Shown here piece after piece: positions 18,719 through 26,998 of a stretch of DNA of 64,000 nucleotides; position 1 is the first letter of the stretch; each line of letters starts with the position of its first letter. The position numbers and the translations under genes were made by a program. The stretch comes from Flavobacterium sp. 270. GTDB lineage: Bacteria > Bacteroidota > Bacteroidia > Flavobacteriales > Flavobacteriaceae. The DNA lies in assembly GCF_004368785.1 (NCBI RefSeq), contig NZ_SODM01000006.1, positions 356,505-420,504 of the forward strand, in the 5' to 3' direction. Below the pieces are notes generated by a model. That model had not been told where the DNA came from. It did no database searches and worked only from the letters and a program-made list of their open reading frames with translations.

Positions 18719-20782
18719 ATGAATTTTCACAATAACAATTCAGGAAATACTAATTACTTTTTAAACGGCTCTGATGAAATTAGCAAGACCCTTCGAGAAA
18801 TAGACTGGTCGCAGCATGTGTTGGGCATTCCGGAAAGTTGGTCCATCAGCCTGCGAAATGCCGTTGCAATGGTCCAGTCATCAAAATTTCCAATGATTCT
18901 CTGGTGGGGCAGCGAACTGATTCAATTTCATAATGATGCCTCGGTGCCGCTTCTCTCCGGTATCGGAAAAATGCAGGCGGTGGGAAAACCGGCAGATGAT
19001 AACTGGTCGGGCACGTGGCATCTCACGGGGCCTGTTATACAAAAAGTAATGCAGAGCGTGGAAGCAGTTAATTTCCAGGACCAGCCGGTGAGCTTTACTG
19101 AAGCTGAAAATGAAAAGGAAGCGCAGCAGTTTTTCTGTTTCTCCTATAGTCCTCTATTTGGGGATACGGGGGAAGTTGCGGGAGTGCTTGGCATCTGCGC
19201 CGATATAAGCGCTGCAAAGCAGAGCGAGCAGCAAATCCGGTCGCTTGTGGCCAGTGCGCCATTTCCAATCGGTGTTTACCAAGGCAGAGAAATGCACATT
19301 GCAATGGCCAACCAGGCAATCATCGATGTCTGGGGCAAGGGGAACGATATTGTAGGGAAAACTTATTTTGATGTGCTTCCCGAACTGGAAAATCAGGATA
19401 TTTACCCAAAACTGCTCGAAGTGTATAGTGAAGGCAGGCCCTTTAGCGCACGAAATCAGCGAGTGGACCTTTTGGTACAGGGAAATCTTCAGCCGTTCTA
19501 CTTCAACTACAGTTTTACACCTTTATTTAACCAGGAAGGCCAGGTATATGGCGTGCTGAATACAGCTGCAGATGTTACGGACCTTAACCTTGCAAAGGTC
19601 AAAGTCGAACAGACGCGGCAGGAATTTAAAAATCTCATCCTTCAGGCCCCTGTCTGTATGTGTCTGCTTCTTGGACCTTCCCATACCGTGGAGGTAGCAA
19701 ATGAATGTATGATTAATCTTTGGGGAAAGGAAGAGCGCGATGTGATGAACATGCCGATTTTTGAGGCGCTGCCCGACGCAAAGGAGCAGGGACTCGAAGC
19801 GCTTCTGGACCATGTATATAAAACAGGGGAGACTTTTACTGCCAATGAGATGCCGGTACACCTGATCCGCTTCGGAAATCCTGATATTGTCTATCAGAAT
19901 TTTATTTATGAACCCTACAGGGATGCAAGCGGTGAAATTTTAGGTGTTATTGCCATATCAAACGATGTCACAAAACAGGTGCTGGCGATGAGAAGAATTG
20001 AAGAAATTGTTCAGCAGAGAACCCAGCAGCTTGAATCGGCTAATGAGAGCCTGAGCCGATCTAATTCCCAGCTGGCTGAATTTGCCTATATCGCTTCGCA
20101 CGACCTGCAGGAGCCGCTGCGAAAAATCAGCATTTTTTCACAGATGCTCGAATCCAAAGTAGGCGGTTCCCTTGATGCAAAATCGCAGGGACAGCTCCAA
20201 AAAATAAAGGAATCCTCAGAAAGGATGCAGGCCCTGGTAAAAGATGTCCTTGCCTATTCCCAGCTGAACAATACAGGTGGAGAAATTGTAAGTGCAGACC
20301 TTAACCAAATCGTTGAAGGAATTTTGTCAGATATGGAACTGCTTATCGAACAGAAAGATGCTGTTATAGCTGTCGGCAGACTGCCCACAGTTCCGGGACA
20401 GCCACTTCAGTTAACCCAGCTGCTGAGCAATCTTATCGGAAATTCGCTGAAGTTTCATCGTCCGGGGTCCGTCCCGCAGATCAGCGTGGAAGCCTTCGAG
20501 GTCCCTGATCAGGAAAAAACAGCACTTAGCCTTGAAGCTGCAGTGGACTTTGTCAAGATTGTAGTGAGCGACAAGGGGATTGGCTTTAAAGAAGAACAGG
20601 CCGATAAAATTTTTGAACTGTTCCAAAGGCTGCATAGCAAGACGGAATTTGAAGGTACCGGTATAGGTCTTTCCATCTGCATGAAAATTGTTGAAAACCA
20701 CCACGGACTGATCTCTGCACGGGGCAGTTCGGAGAATGGAGCACGGTTTAATATTTACCTGCCGCTGAAAAGGCCGCAGTAA
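18719..20782 (+). CDS. Soluble multi-PAS sensor histidine kinase, 687 aa
   Basis: A shorter relative of the 1366-residue kinase, without membrane segments. An N-terminal PAS-like region (about 15-160, with SSKFPMILWWGSELIQFHNDA) is followed by PAS domains from about 172 and 302, each with a Y-x-P-x-x-D-x-x-G core. A phytochrome-type HisKA domain has His461 in IASHDLQEPLRKI, and the HATPase domain has SNLIGNSLKF, DKGIGF and GTGIGLSICMKI. The shared N-terminal region and HDLQEPLRKI say the two kinases arose by duplication. No receiver is adjacent; the likely partner is one of the orphan receivers nearby, possibly that at 14951 or the one read minus from 17257. Confidence 0.92.
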   Translation: MNFHNNNSGNTNYFLNGSDEISKTLREIDWSQHVLGIPESWSISLRNAVAMVQSSKFPMILWWGSELIQFHNDASVPLLSGIGKMQAVGKPADDNWSGTWHLTGPVIQKVMQSVEAVNFQDQPVSFTEAENEKEAQQFFCFSYSPLFGDTGEVAGVLGICADISAAKQSEQQIRSLVASAPFPIGVYQGREMHIAMANQAIIDVWGKGNDIVGKTYFDVLPELENQDIYPKLLEVYSEGRPFSARNQRVDLLVQGNLQPFYFNYSFTPLFNQEGQVYGVLNTAADVTDLNLAKVKVEQTRQEFKNLILQAPVCMCLLLGPSHTVEVANECMINLWGKEERDVMNMPIFEALPDAKEQGLEALLDHVYKTGETFTANEMPVHLIRFGNPDIVYQNFIYEPYRDASGEILGVIAISNDVTKQVLAMRRIEEIVQQRTQQLESANESLSRSNSQLAEFAYIASHDLQEPLRKISIFSQMLESKVGGSLDAKSQGQLQKIKESSERMQALVKDVLAYSQLNNTGGEIVSADLNQIVEGILSDMELLIEQKDAVIAVGRLPTVPGQPLQLTQLLSNLIGNSLKFHRPGSVPQISVEAFEVPDQEKTALSLEAAVDFVKIVVSDKGIGFKEEQADKIFELFQRLHSKTEFEGTGIGLSICMKIVENHHGLISARGSSENGARFNIYLPLKRPQ

Positions 20783-20837
20783 GCCGTTACAGCTGTAAAC
20801 TGGTCATTTGGAACTGTGATTAAGCAGTCAGCACTGC

Positions 20838-21146
20838 TCAATATTCCAGCCTGTTTAATATAAATCCTTCAAGTTCCTTGTCAAGGGACTGATCACGAAA
20901 TTCCGTGGTGAGGATTTTGCTGTAGAGTTTTATATTATTTTCCATTAAAAATTCGTCCAGCGCATCAAGGGCTAGTAAAAAAGTTGGCTTTTCAGTCTGC
21001 CATGATAACGTATCTGGAGAGGACAGATCATTAAGTTCTAAAACAAACTGCGATTTCCCTGAAGATTTTTCAGGGATCGCAATAGTAAGTTCAAAATCAT
21101 TGTCCTGATCCTTGTACGAGCCGGTAAGAAAGTATACTAAGGTCAT
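20838..21146 (-). CDS. Unknown small protein downstream of ligD
   Basis: 102 residues from ATG 21146 (MTLVYFLTGSYKDQ), chosen over a GTG at 21194 because an A-rich leader precedes it. The protein has mixed alpha/beta propensity, with EKPTFLLALDALDEFLMENN and LDKELEGFILNRLEY near the C-terminus. I do not recognise the family. It starts 59 bases past the restored ligD stop and is read in the same direction, so it may be cotranscribed with ligD. Confidence 0.55.
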   Translation of the reverse strand: MTLVYFLTGSYKDQDNDFELTIAIPEKSSGKSQFVLELNDLSSPDTLSWQTEKPTFLLALDALDEFLMENNIKLYSKILTTEFRDQSLDKELEGFILNRLEY

Positions 21147-21205
21147 AAATTTCAATTTAGGGTAAAAATTGCGGTATAACAATGCTGGGGTCACTGTCAG
21201 GATTG

Positions 21206-23256
21206 TCAGAAGAAAATGCTCTGGGCTTTGGCGAGGGCTTTTTTCATATCTATACCTTTCTGAAGTGCGCCTTTGAACAGGTCTCCTTCTGTCTTCATAC
21301 GCGCAATGGAATTCTCAATATTAAAATCTTCATCGATAGTCCTTTTTTGATTTCTTCCCAGTGCAGCGGCATGGAAACAGTGGCTCCAACTTTCGGCCTC
21401 AGCGAATAGGGGCAGGCAATGGTTGCGCCAGGTCGGTTCTGAAGAAAGTCCAGATACATTTTGCCGTTTCTGTTTTTTATCTGGCGCTCTGTACTGGTAA
21501 AGTCCGGAAGCTTGTCCTGTACAATGGTCACAATGAGCCTGCCGAACATCTGGGACTGGTCATAGGAATATTTTGCGCCCAGGGGAATGTAAATATGAAT
21601 GCCCGTTGACCCTGATGTCTTGACATAGCCGGTTATCTCCATGGCATCGAGAATTTTTTTAACCTCTTGAGCGGCTGTAATTACCTGCTCGAAAGTGTTG
21701 CTTTTGTCAGGGTCAAGGTCAATGACACAGTAATCGGGATTATCGGGATGTTTTATGGTGCTGAACCACGGATTCATTTCAATACAGCCAAGCGATGCCA
21801 TATATAACAGTGTCGCCTCCTCGCCCCCGACCAGAAACTCTTTTTCCTCTCCGTCGCTGGTGGTGTAGGGGAAGGTTTTGGCCCAGTCAGGAGCTTTTCC
21901 TTTTACATCCTTCTGGTAGAAACTCTTTCCATGTATGCCCCCTGGAAAACGGTTGAGTGAAAGGGGGCGGTCTTTAAGGTAGGGAAGTATAAATTCCGCT
22001 GCCTGGTAATAGTAATTGAACATATCGCGTTTGGTATAGCCGTCCTCGGGCCAGTACACTTTGCTCAGATGGGAAAAAGTGAGACTGTGGCCTTTTATCT
22101 TCTTGGTCTGTGTTTCTTCTGTAGGGTTTAGCAGCGTTTTGCTTCCGGAACGCGCGGAACCTTTTACAAGACCGTTATTTTTTTCGGCTATCAAAACGGT
22201 TTCTGCCGCGGGCGCGGCAGTCTCCCGTACCACATCGCCCGCTTTTTTATCGGAGCGCATCCCTTCAAAAGAAGGATGGCGGAAAACCCCGTCTGTGGTA
22301 ACTTCCGCGAAACTTACCTCGCAGACCAAGGATGGCTTAAGCCACGTTGCAGACGCATTGGGAGGGTTTGGACGAAAACGTGAGGGCTTGTTGATGTCCG
22401 GTTCCGATGCAAAGGGAATCTTTTTGGTAATTAATGGCGCAAACTCTTTGATCATCTCTTTCTGCAGTTTGTCGCTGAAGCCCGTGCCGACTTTACCCAC
22501 ATACTCAAAGCGTCCGTTTTCATAGACACCCAGCAAAAGGGAGCTGAACAGTTTGGAAGAACCTTCATTTCTTGTAAAACCGCCAATGACCACTTCCTGT
22601 CTCAGGTTCACCTTGATTTTCAGCCATTCCCTGTTGCGCGCATCGGGCGTGTAGAGAGAGGTCATCCTTTTGGCCATAATTCCTTCCAGTCCCATCTTTT
22701 TTGCCGCCTGAAAAAAATCGATCCCGCCGCTGGTAAATACCTGTGAGAGGCGGATGCGGTCGTCATCTGTGGGAAGCACCGCTGCAAGGATGGCCTGTCT
22801 CTCTGAGAAGGGCAGGCCCATAATATCAACGCCGTCGTACCAGAGAAGGTCAAAAGCATAGTAAACAAGATCACCGTCAGCTTCGCTGCGCCAGTTTTGC
22901 AGGGCGCTGAAATTGGCTTTGCCGTCTGTGCCAACCACGACAAGCTCGCCATCAAGCACCGCAGCAGCAGGCCATTTTTTCAGGGCATCGGTTATCGTGT
23001 AGTATTTCTCGGCAAAGGACTTGTTGTTGCGTGACGCTATTGAAACCTCTCCTTTATTTATATAGCAAAGCGCGCGGTAACCGTCCCACTTGACTTCATA
23101 GCTCCAGTTGGGATCATCAAAGGGCTCGTTTACCAATGTTGCCAGCATTGGTTTTATATTCACCGGCATTTTCGAGGTTTTTCCTTTTTCCAGCAGGGCC
23201 GCAATGTTTTTCTTTTCGGCTGCTGATAGTTTTTTTTTCTTCATGATCTTTTTCAT
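21206..23256 (-). pseudogene. ligD: ATP-dependent DNA ligase LigD (ligase plus polymerase domains), frameshifted near 3' end
   Basis: LigD seals double-strand breaks by non-homologous end joining. The ligase domain spans about residues 30-330 (catalytic Lys56 in EVKWDGYR) and the primase-polymerase domain about 390-680, with the LigD motif YYYQAAEFILPYLKDRPLSLN. No 3'-phosphoesterase domain and no ku gene are present in the window. The frame fails after EEIKKGLS at about 21336: one missing base restores DEDFNIENSIARMKT and 30 more residues to the stop at 21206, for 683 residues. The break removes only the extreme C-terminus of the polymerase domain, so activity could persist. Confidence 0.9.
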
Positions 23257-23412
23257 TAAAACAATTCCAATTATTTCTCTTCGAGATGCTCTGAGAGGAT
23301 TGATGTCTGCTGATCACACTTTAAAATTGCCGGGGTAAAGGCTATGGATGTAGACGCCGTCACTGCATGAAGTAATGCAGGTCGGAATAATAAAAAAAGC
23401 ACTAAAACCTTC

Positions 23413-23595
23413 CTAAGAAGATTTTAATACTTTTTCAACGGCATCGGCAGAACTCGTGCCTGCTTTGTCAACAGCAGCCTGGAGCTGCTCTTTTGAAATA
23501 CCAAATTTTTCTGTCCAGTAAGCCACTTCATGGGCTTCATTCATATTAATTCTGGATCTGTCCTGAAATCCTTTTTTGTTTAGATCGTCGCTCAT
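23413..23595 (-). CDS. DUF3606 protein
   Basis: 60 residues. The core reads DRSRINMNEAHEVAYWTEKF, then GISKEQLQAAVDKAGTSS, the pattern of DUF3606, a tiny helical domain found in stress-associated loci. It lies in the same gene-poor stretch as LigD and the acidic protein, all on the minus strand, typical of a stress island. No catalytic residues are known for the family. Confidence 0.8.
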   Translation of the reverse strand: MSDDLNKKGFQDRSRINMNEAHEVAYWTEKFGISKEQLQAAVDKAGTSSADAVEKVLKSS

Positions 23596-23635
23596 AATAA
23601 TAAAATTGTGTAGTTAGTAAAGCTTCTAATGTATT

Positions 23636-23854
23636 TTAGCTGTTTGTTGCAGCACTTCCGCTGCTTCCCGCGCCTCCTGAATTATCATTTCCTCCATCTT
23701 CATGACGGTCAGGATCGGTTCCTGCTTCATCGTCCTCGTCAAGATCGCCCCAGTCCCCTGTATTCTCGCTTGGATGATCATGTCCGGCGGCCTGGTTGTT
23801 ATGGTAAGGGCATTTTTGCAGTTCTTCTGCTGTGTATTGGTTTGAATTTTCCAT
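23636..23854 (-). CDS. Small acidic protein of unknown function
   Basis: 72 residues from ATG 23854 (MENSNQYTAEELQKCPYHN), with a highly acidic centre (GDWGDLDEDDEAGTDPDRHE) and a Gly/Ser-rich end. The reading starts inside a longer frame that begins at 23905. An overlapping frame on the same strand (23626-23859) looks like a shadow. The Cys-Pro-Tyr-His motif near residue 16 could bind metal. I cannot name the family. Confidence 0.5.
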   Translation of the reverse strand: MENSNQYTAEELQKCPYHNNQAAGHDHPSENTGDWGDLDEDDEAGTDPDRHEDGGNDNSGGAGSSGSAATNS

Positions 23855-24058
23855 GACATTTTGTTTTACTGTTAAACGTTTAAAATTAAGTACATAGATG
23901 ATCATTTGCCTTACAGGAAAATGCCCGGCTTTTATTAAATTTTCATGTCACTTTACTTTTGTGGAAAACACTGAAGGGCTGTTGCACAGAGAATTAAAAT
24001 TTATATGGCAGTGATCGTAATTATTTGTAAATTAGGGTTTCATTATAAATAATTTGTT

Positions 24059-24385
24059 ATGGAAGCTCATACTATGGTTCTATCAACTGCAAAAGTTGCC
24101 ATTCCTGAGGTGACGACCGTTGAATTTGTTACGGGTCTGATAAACCGCGGACTGACACAGGTGGAATATTTCGGGGTTGAAATAGATAATCACTGCGATA
24201 TTGTAAGCGATGATATGCAGCAGGTAAGCAGTGAAATTACCTATATTGACCTCCACTTTGATTCTGAACAGCGCATTGCGTACGACTCGCTGAACGAAAC
24301 AGAGGTGGAAAGCCTGGCGCTAAATATGCTGCAGGAATGCCGCGCGGAGATAAGAACAGATTCAGATATAACTATTTACCTCTAG
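24059..24385 (+). CDS. Unknown protein with a decayed paralogue in this window
   Basis: 108 residues. Its N-terminal half reads TTVEFVTGLINRGLTQVEYF, then VEIDNHCDIVSDDM. No membrane segment, signal or known motif. A reverse-strand fragment at 32651-32748 encodes DFVTNLINRE and EIDNHCDVFSDDM with a frameshift, so a second copy existed. It lies directly before the 24493 gene on the same strand. The pair occurs twice in the window, once intact and once decayed, suggesting a two-gene unit. Function unknown. Confidence 0.65.
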   Translation: MEAHTMVLSTAKVAIPEVTTVEFVTGLINRGLTQVEYFGVEIDNHCDIVSDDMQQVSSEITYIDLHFDSEQRIAYDSLNETEVESLALNMLQECRAEIRTDSDITIYL

Positions 24386-24453
24386 CAAAGGGATTCAAGT
24401 CATGATGGAAGAGTTTTTTTTTGCTGCTTTGCAATTGAAAATTTAGCTATTTT

Positions 24454-24461
24454 TATATTTG
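24454..24461 (+). promoter_or_regulatory. -7 element before the 24493 gene
   Basis: TATATTTG matches TAnnTTTG, 31 bases before the start at 24493, with TTG options at 24435-24437. Confidence 0.45.
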
Positions 24462-24492
24462 GATTTAAATTGAACTAAAATTATTGTACAGC

Positions 24493-24957
24493 ATGAATAT
24501 TGATTACAAGGACACCAATTTTTTTAATACAGATTATATATATCGAATTCAGACCTTTGAAAAGTACCTGGCCAGTTCAATGGCATCAGAAGAGCATTAT
24601 GCCAATTATAAAGTTGGACTGATGCCTAATATTTTCTACGGACATAACCTGCCAGCAGTTTTAGGTTTGTTCAGAAAGGAGTTCCTAGATGTAAAATCTG
24701 GACTGGAAAGATATGAAGAAGATAATAATAATGATTTTCCAATGTTGAAGTCGTTTATCAATACCGAGAGAAATTTGCGAAAAGAATTGGATGAAAGACA
24801 ACTGCAGGATTACACAGCATATTTGGAGCGGTCATTTGATAATCAGAAAATTGATGGGAACGCTGCAGCAGTTAGCCGATTTTTCTTAGCAACTCCGATA
24901 CTAAATACATATATATACCAAGTAGAAAAAGTATTTGGTAAAGGGATTCTTGATTAA
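24493..24957 (+). CDS. Unknown 154-residue protein with a decayed paralogue
   Basis: Starts at ATG 24493 (MNIDYKDTNFFNTDYIYRI). A TTG nine bases upstream adds three residues but is an unlikely start. The protein is helical, with HYANYKVGLMPNIFYGHNLP, DVKSGLERYEEDNNNDFPML and a C-terminal AAAVSRFFLATPILNTYIYQ. No catalytic motif, signal or membrane segment. It is the intact relative of the pseudogene at 32137-32594, nearly residue for residue over long stretches. The function is not known; its context among receivers suggests a signalling or stress role, but this is only contextual. Confidence 0.6.
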   Translation: MNIDYKDTNFFNTDYIYRIQTFEKYLASSMASEEHYANYKVGLMPNIFYGHNLPAVLGLFRKEFLDVKSGLERYEEDNNNDFPMLKSFINTERNLRKELDERQLQDYTAYLERSFDNQKIDGNAAAVSRFFLATPILNTYIYQVEKVFGKGILD

Positions 24958-25047
24958 TTTTTAATAATTGAACCGAAATTTTTCAGGTAAATATCTTGCT
25001 GGTTTGGGAAGGTATTGTAAAAATTATTAAGCTATAAACAAACCAAT

Positions 25048-25497
25048 ATGAATCCAAATGATGGTATAGAAAGATTTGTTGTGGCTCAAAATCGTGTTTA
25101 CCAACAAGCTTTAAGAGAAATCAAAAATGGAAAAAAACTTAGTCATTGGATGTGGTTTGTTTTTCCTCAGATTAGAGGTTTGGGATTTACGGACTATAAT
25201 GTGTATTATGGAATAAAGGACCTAAATGAAGCCGGTTATTATCTTAATGATCCAATTCTAGGAAAGCGCTTAATTGAAATTTCACAAGCAGTTCTTTCTC
25301 AGGAGGGTAAAACAGCTAAAGAAATATTTGGTAAACCTGACGAGAGAAAACTTAAATCATGTATGACTTTATTTACCCAAATTCAAAATACAAATCCTGT
25401 TTTCCAGAAAGTATTAGAAAAATATTATAACGGTTCGATTGATGATAAAACTATAGAAATACTTGTATCTCAAGAAAATAATAAGTGGCACCTTTAA
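25048..25497 (+). CDS. DUF1810 (calpastatin-annotated) protein
   Basis: 149 residues. The family core is clear: RFVVAQNRVYQQALREIKNG, then LSHWMWFVFPQIRGLGF and a C-terminal SCMTLFTQIQNTNPVF. DUF1810 proteins are about 150 residues and often sit in mobile or accessory DNA. The name 'calpastatin' attached to some members is not meaningful in bacteria. It stands 90 bases after the unknown 24493 gene on the same strand. The following 128 bases hold nothing recognisable. Confidence 0.85.
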   Translation: MNPNDGIERFVVAQNRVYQQALREIKNGKKLSHWMWFVFPQIRGLGFTDYNVYYGIKDLNEAGYYLNDPILGKRLIEISQAVLSQEGKTAKEIFGKPDERKLKSCMTLFTQIQNTNPVFQKVLEKYYNGSIDDKTIEILVSQENNKWHL

Positions 25498-25624
25498 TCA
25501 AATTACTATCGAATTATTTTATAGTTTTAGTTTGTAGACCAAGTTGAAGACTAAAGCTGTTTCAGAGATCCGTCGTGAACCCTTAGAAGTGGAGGATGAA
25601 GTATTGGCTGGATGAATTATAAGA

Positions 25625-26071
25625 TTATAAATCTACGAAAGTAAGTTTTACATTCTTTAGATAATCATCTGTTAATTTGTTCAGTTCGGGTCTAAGTTCC
25701 TGCATTTTTGCCCTTACAATTTCATTCCGCTCTTCCTGCTCGCGCCTGTAACTTTCAGTTCTTTGTTCAGCAGTTTGTTCAATTTCGATTTGGTCAGACT
25801 CAGGTTGCCGGTCACTGGTGTTTGAAATTTCGGCTTCTTGATTCTTTTGCAGGTAGGATCTTTGAAATTTTGCCTCAGCCTAGGTATTGTAAAGGTATTC
25901 ATAAAGAATTCCCTGACATCTGTTTAAATGTTCCCATGGACCAGGATCTTCCTCAGTCATCTCATTTGGATAAGTGTATAGTGTAATTTGCATACGGGAA
26001 TACAAATCCACTTTATAGTAATCAATAAATTCCTGATTACTAACTCCCTTAAAATAATCAATTTCTTCCAT
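25625..26071 (-). pseudogene. Unknown protein of 148 codons, interrupted by one in-frame TAG
   Basis: The N-terminal part (MEEIDYFKGVSNQEFIDYYK ... LYEYLYNT, 63 residues) ends at a TAG at 25880-25882. In the same frame, 84 more sense codons follow (AEAKFQRSYLQKNQEAEIS ... KNVKLTFVDL) to a TAA at 25625. The second part is a charged, helical, probably coiled-coil tail. Such a long in-frame extension suggests one gene with a nonsense change rather than two genes. It is just downstream of the SRAP gene on the same strand (11-base gap). Confidence 0.6.
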
Positions 26072-26082
26072 AACTCAATTTT

Positions 26083-26706
26083 TTATACTTGAAATGCGAT
26101 TAGGTTGCCCTCATAAGGGTAGGCAAAATCTTCAATTTTAACAGACTGATCCAGCCATGCCGATTCATCATGTCTTTTAAGCATTATTGGCATCCGCATC
26201 TTATGGTTATGAATATATTGCATCGTTTTATTGGCTTTTGTTGTAACCATGGTATAGGTATTTTTAATTTCATCCGAGACAGGATCTGTCCAGGTGGAGT
26301 ATAATCCTGCAAAAGTGAAGATCTCGTCATCTTGGGAGTTGATCTGATATTTATCTTTGCTTTTTCCTTTTTCATCATTCCAATGCCATTCGTAATAGGC
26401 GGATGCAATAATCAGACAGCGGTTATGGGTTATGTTCTTAAAAGATGCTTTCTCGTCAATGGATTCAATTCTCGCGTTGAGGGTGTTTTTTCTAAATTCC
26501 ACATCTTTTGCCCATGTTGGAAGTAGTCCCCATGTATAGTTTGTTGTAATTAAATGGGGTGCAGAATTAAGTATTATAGGGATGTTAGGATGCGAAAATC
26601 CATTTATAAAATCTGACTGAAGATAGGTTTCCTCGTTATCCACTTCTGCATTAAAACGTCGTTTTACATTTTCAATGGCTGCTGATTGCTGGGTGTAGTA
26701 ACACAT
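26083..26706 (-). CDS. SOS-response-associated peptidase (SRAP, YedK/HMCES family)
   Basis: 207 residues. The catalytic Cys2 follows the processed Met, and the family residues are visible: Asn77 in LNARIES, Glu106 in YYEWHW and His166 in IHNHKMRMPIML. SRAP proteins form a covalent crosslink through Cys2 to abasic sites in single-stranded DNA, protecting replication forks. This agrees with its neighbourhood: the minus-strand dinB-dnaE2 translesion operon lies upstream. Its stop is 11 bases from the start of the broken 148-codon gene. Confidence 0.9.
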   Translation of the reverse strand: MCYYTQQSAAIENVKRRFNAEVDNEETYLQSDFINGFSHPNIPIILNSAPHLITTNYTWGLLPTWAKDVEFRKNTLNARIESIDEKASFKNITHNRCLIIASAYYEWHWNDEKGKSKDKYQINSQDDEIFTFAGLYSTWTDPVSDEIKNTYTMVTTKANKTMQYIHNHKMRMPIMLKRHDESAWLDQSVKIEDFAYPYEGNLIAFQV

Positions 26707-26814
26707 AATTCTGGGTTATTAAGAAAAAAAATATTTTATTTTAATAGTATCTAGACTTTTAAAGGCAGTTTAATTAAATGTACGGTCATAAATTCGGTTT
26801 CAAAAATTACACAA

Positions 26815-26967
26815 ATGAACCGGTATGAATTTGACATAAAGCAGATAGAAAAGCTGCTAGTGGAAAACGCACAAAGAAAAAATAGACTACGAGAGAAGAA
26901 CAGTCGTAAACTGCTTATTCTTCTGATTTTTTTCATTTGTGTTTTTTTCACTCTCTATCAAAATTAG
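26815..26967 (+). CDS. Small membrane protein between the SRAP and dnaE2 genes
   Basis: 50 residues: a charged N-terminal half (FDIKQIEKLLVENAQRKNRL) and one C-terminal membrane segment (LLILLIFFICVFFTLY) ending at TAG. It is on the opposite strand to its neighbours, in the gap between them. Composition fits a single-pass, C-tail-anchored protein. It is short, has no recognised homologue to me, and could be an artefact. Confidence 0.4.
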   Translation: MNRYEFDIKQIEKLLVENAQRKNRLREKNSRKLLILLIFFICVFFTLYQN

Positions 26968-26998
26968 TTCATAATTTGGAATTTACATAGATAAAAAA

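Noticed and set aside
22061..22525. A 154-codon frame on the plus strand opposite ligD
   Set aside because: It mirrors the ligD coding frame and has no domain; long antisense frames are expected opposite this GC-richer gene.
15991..26071. Reassignment of TAG to an amino acid in this organism
   Set aside because: Several intact genes end in TAG (the 24059 gene, DUF6520, the 56693 barrel protein), so TAG is a working stop.
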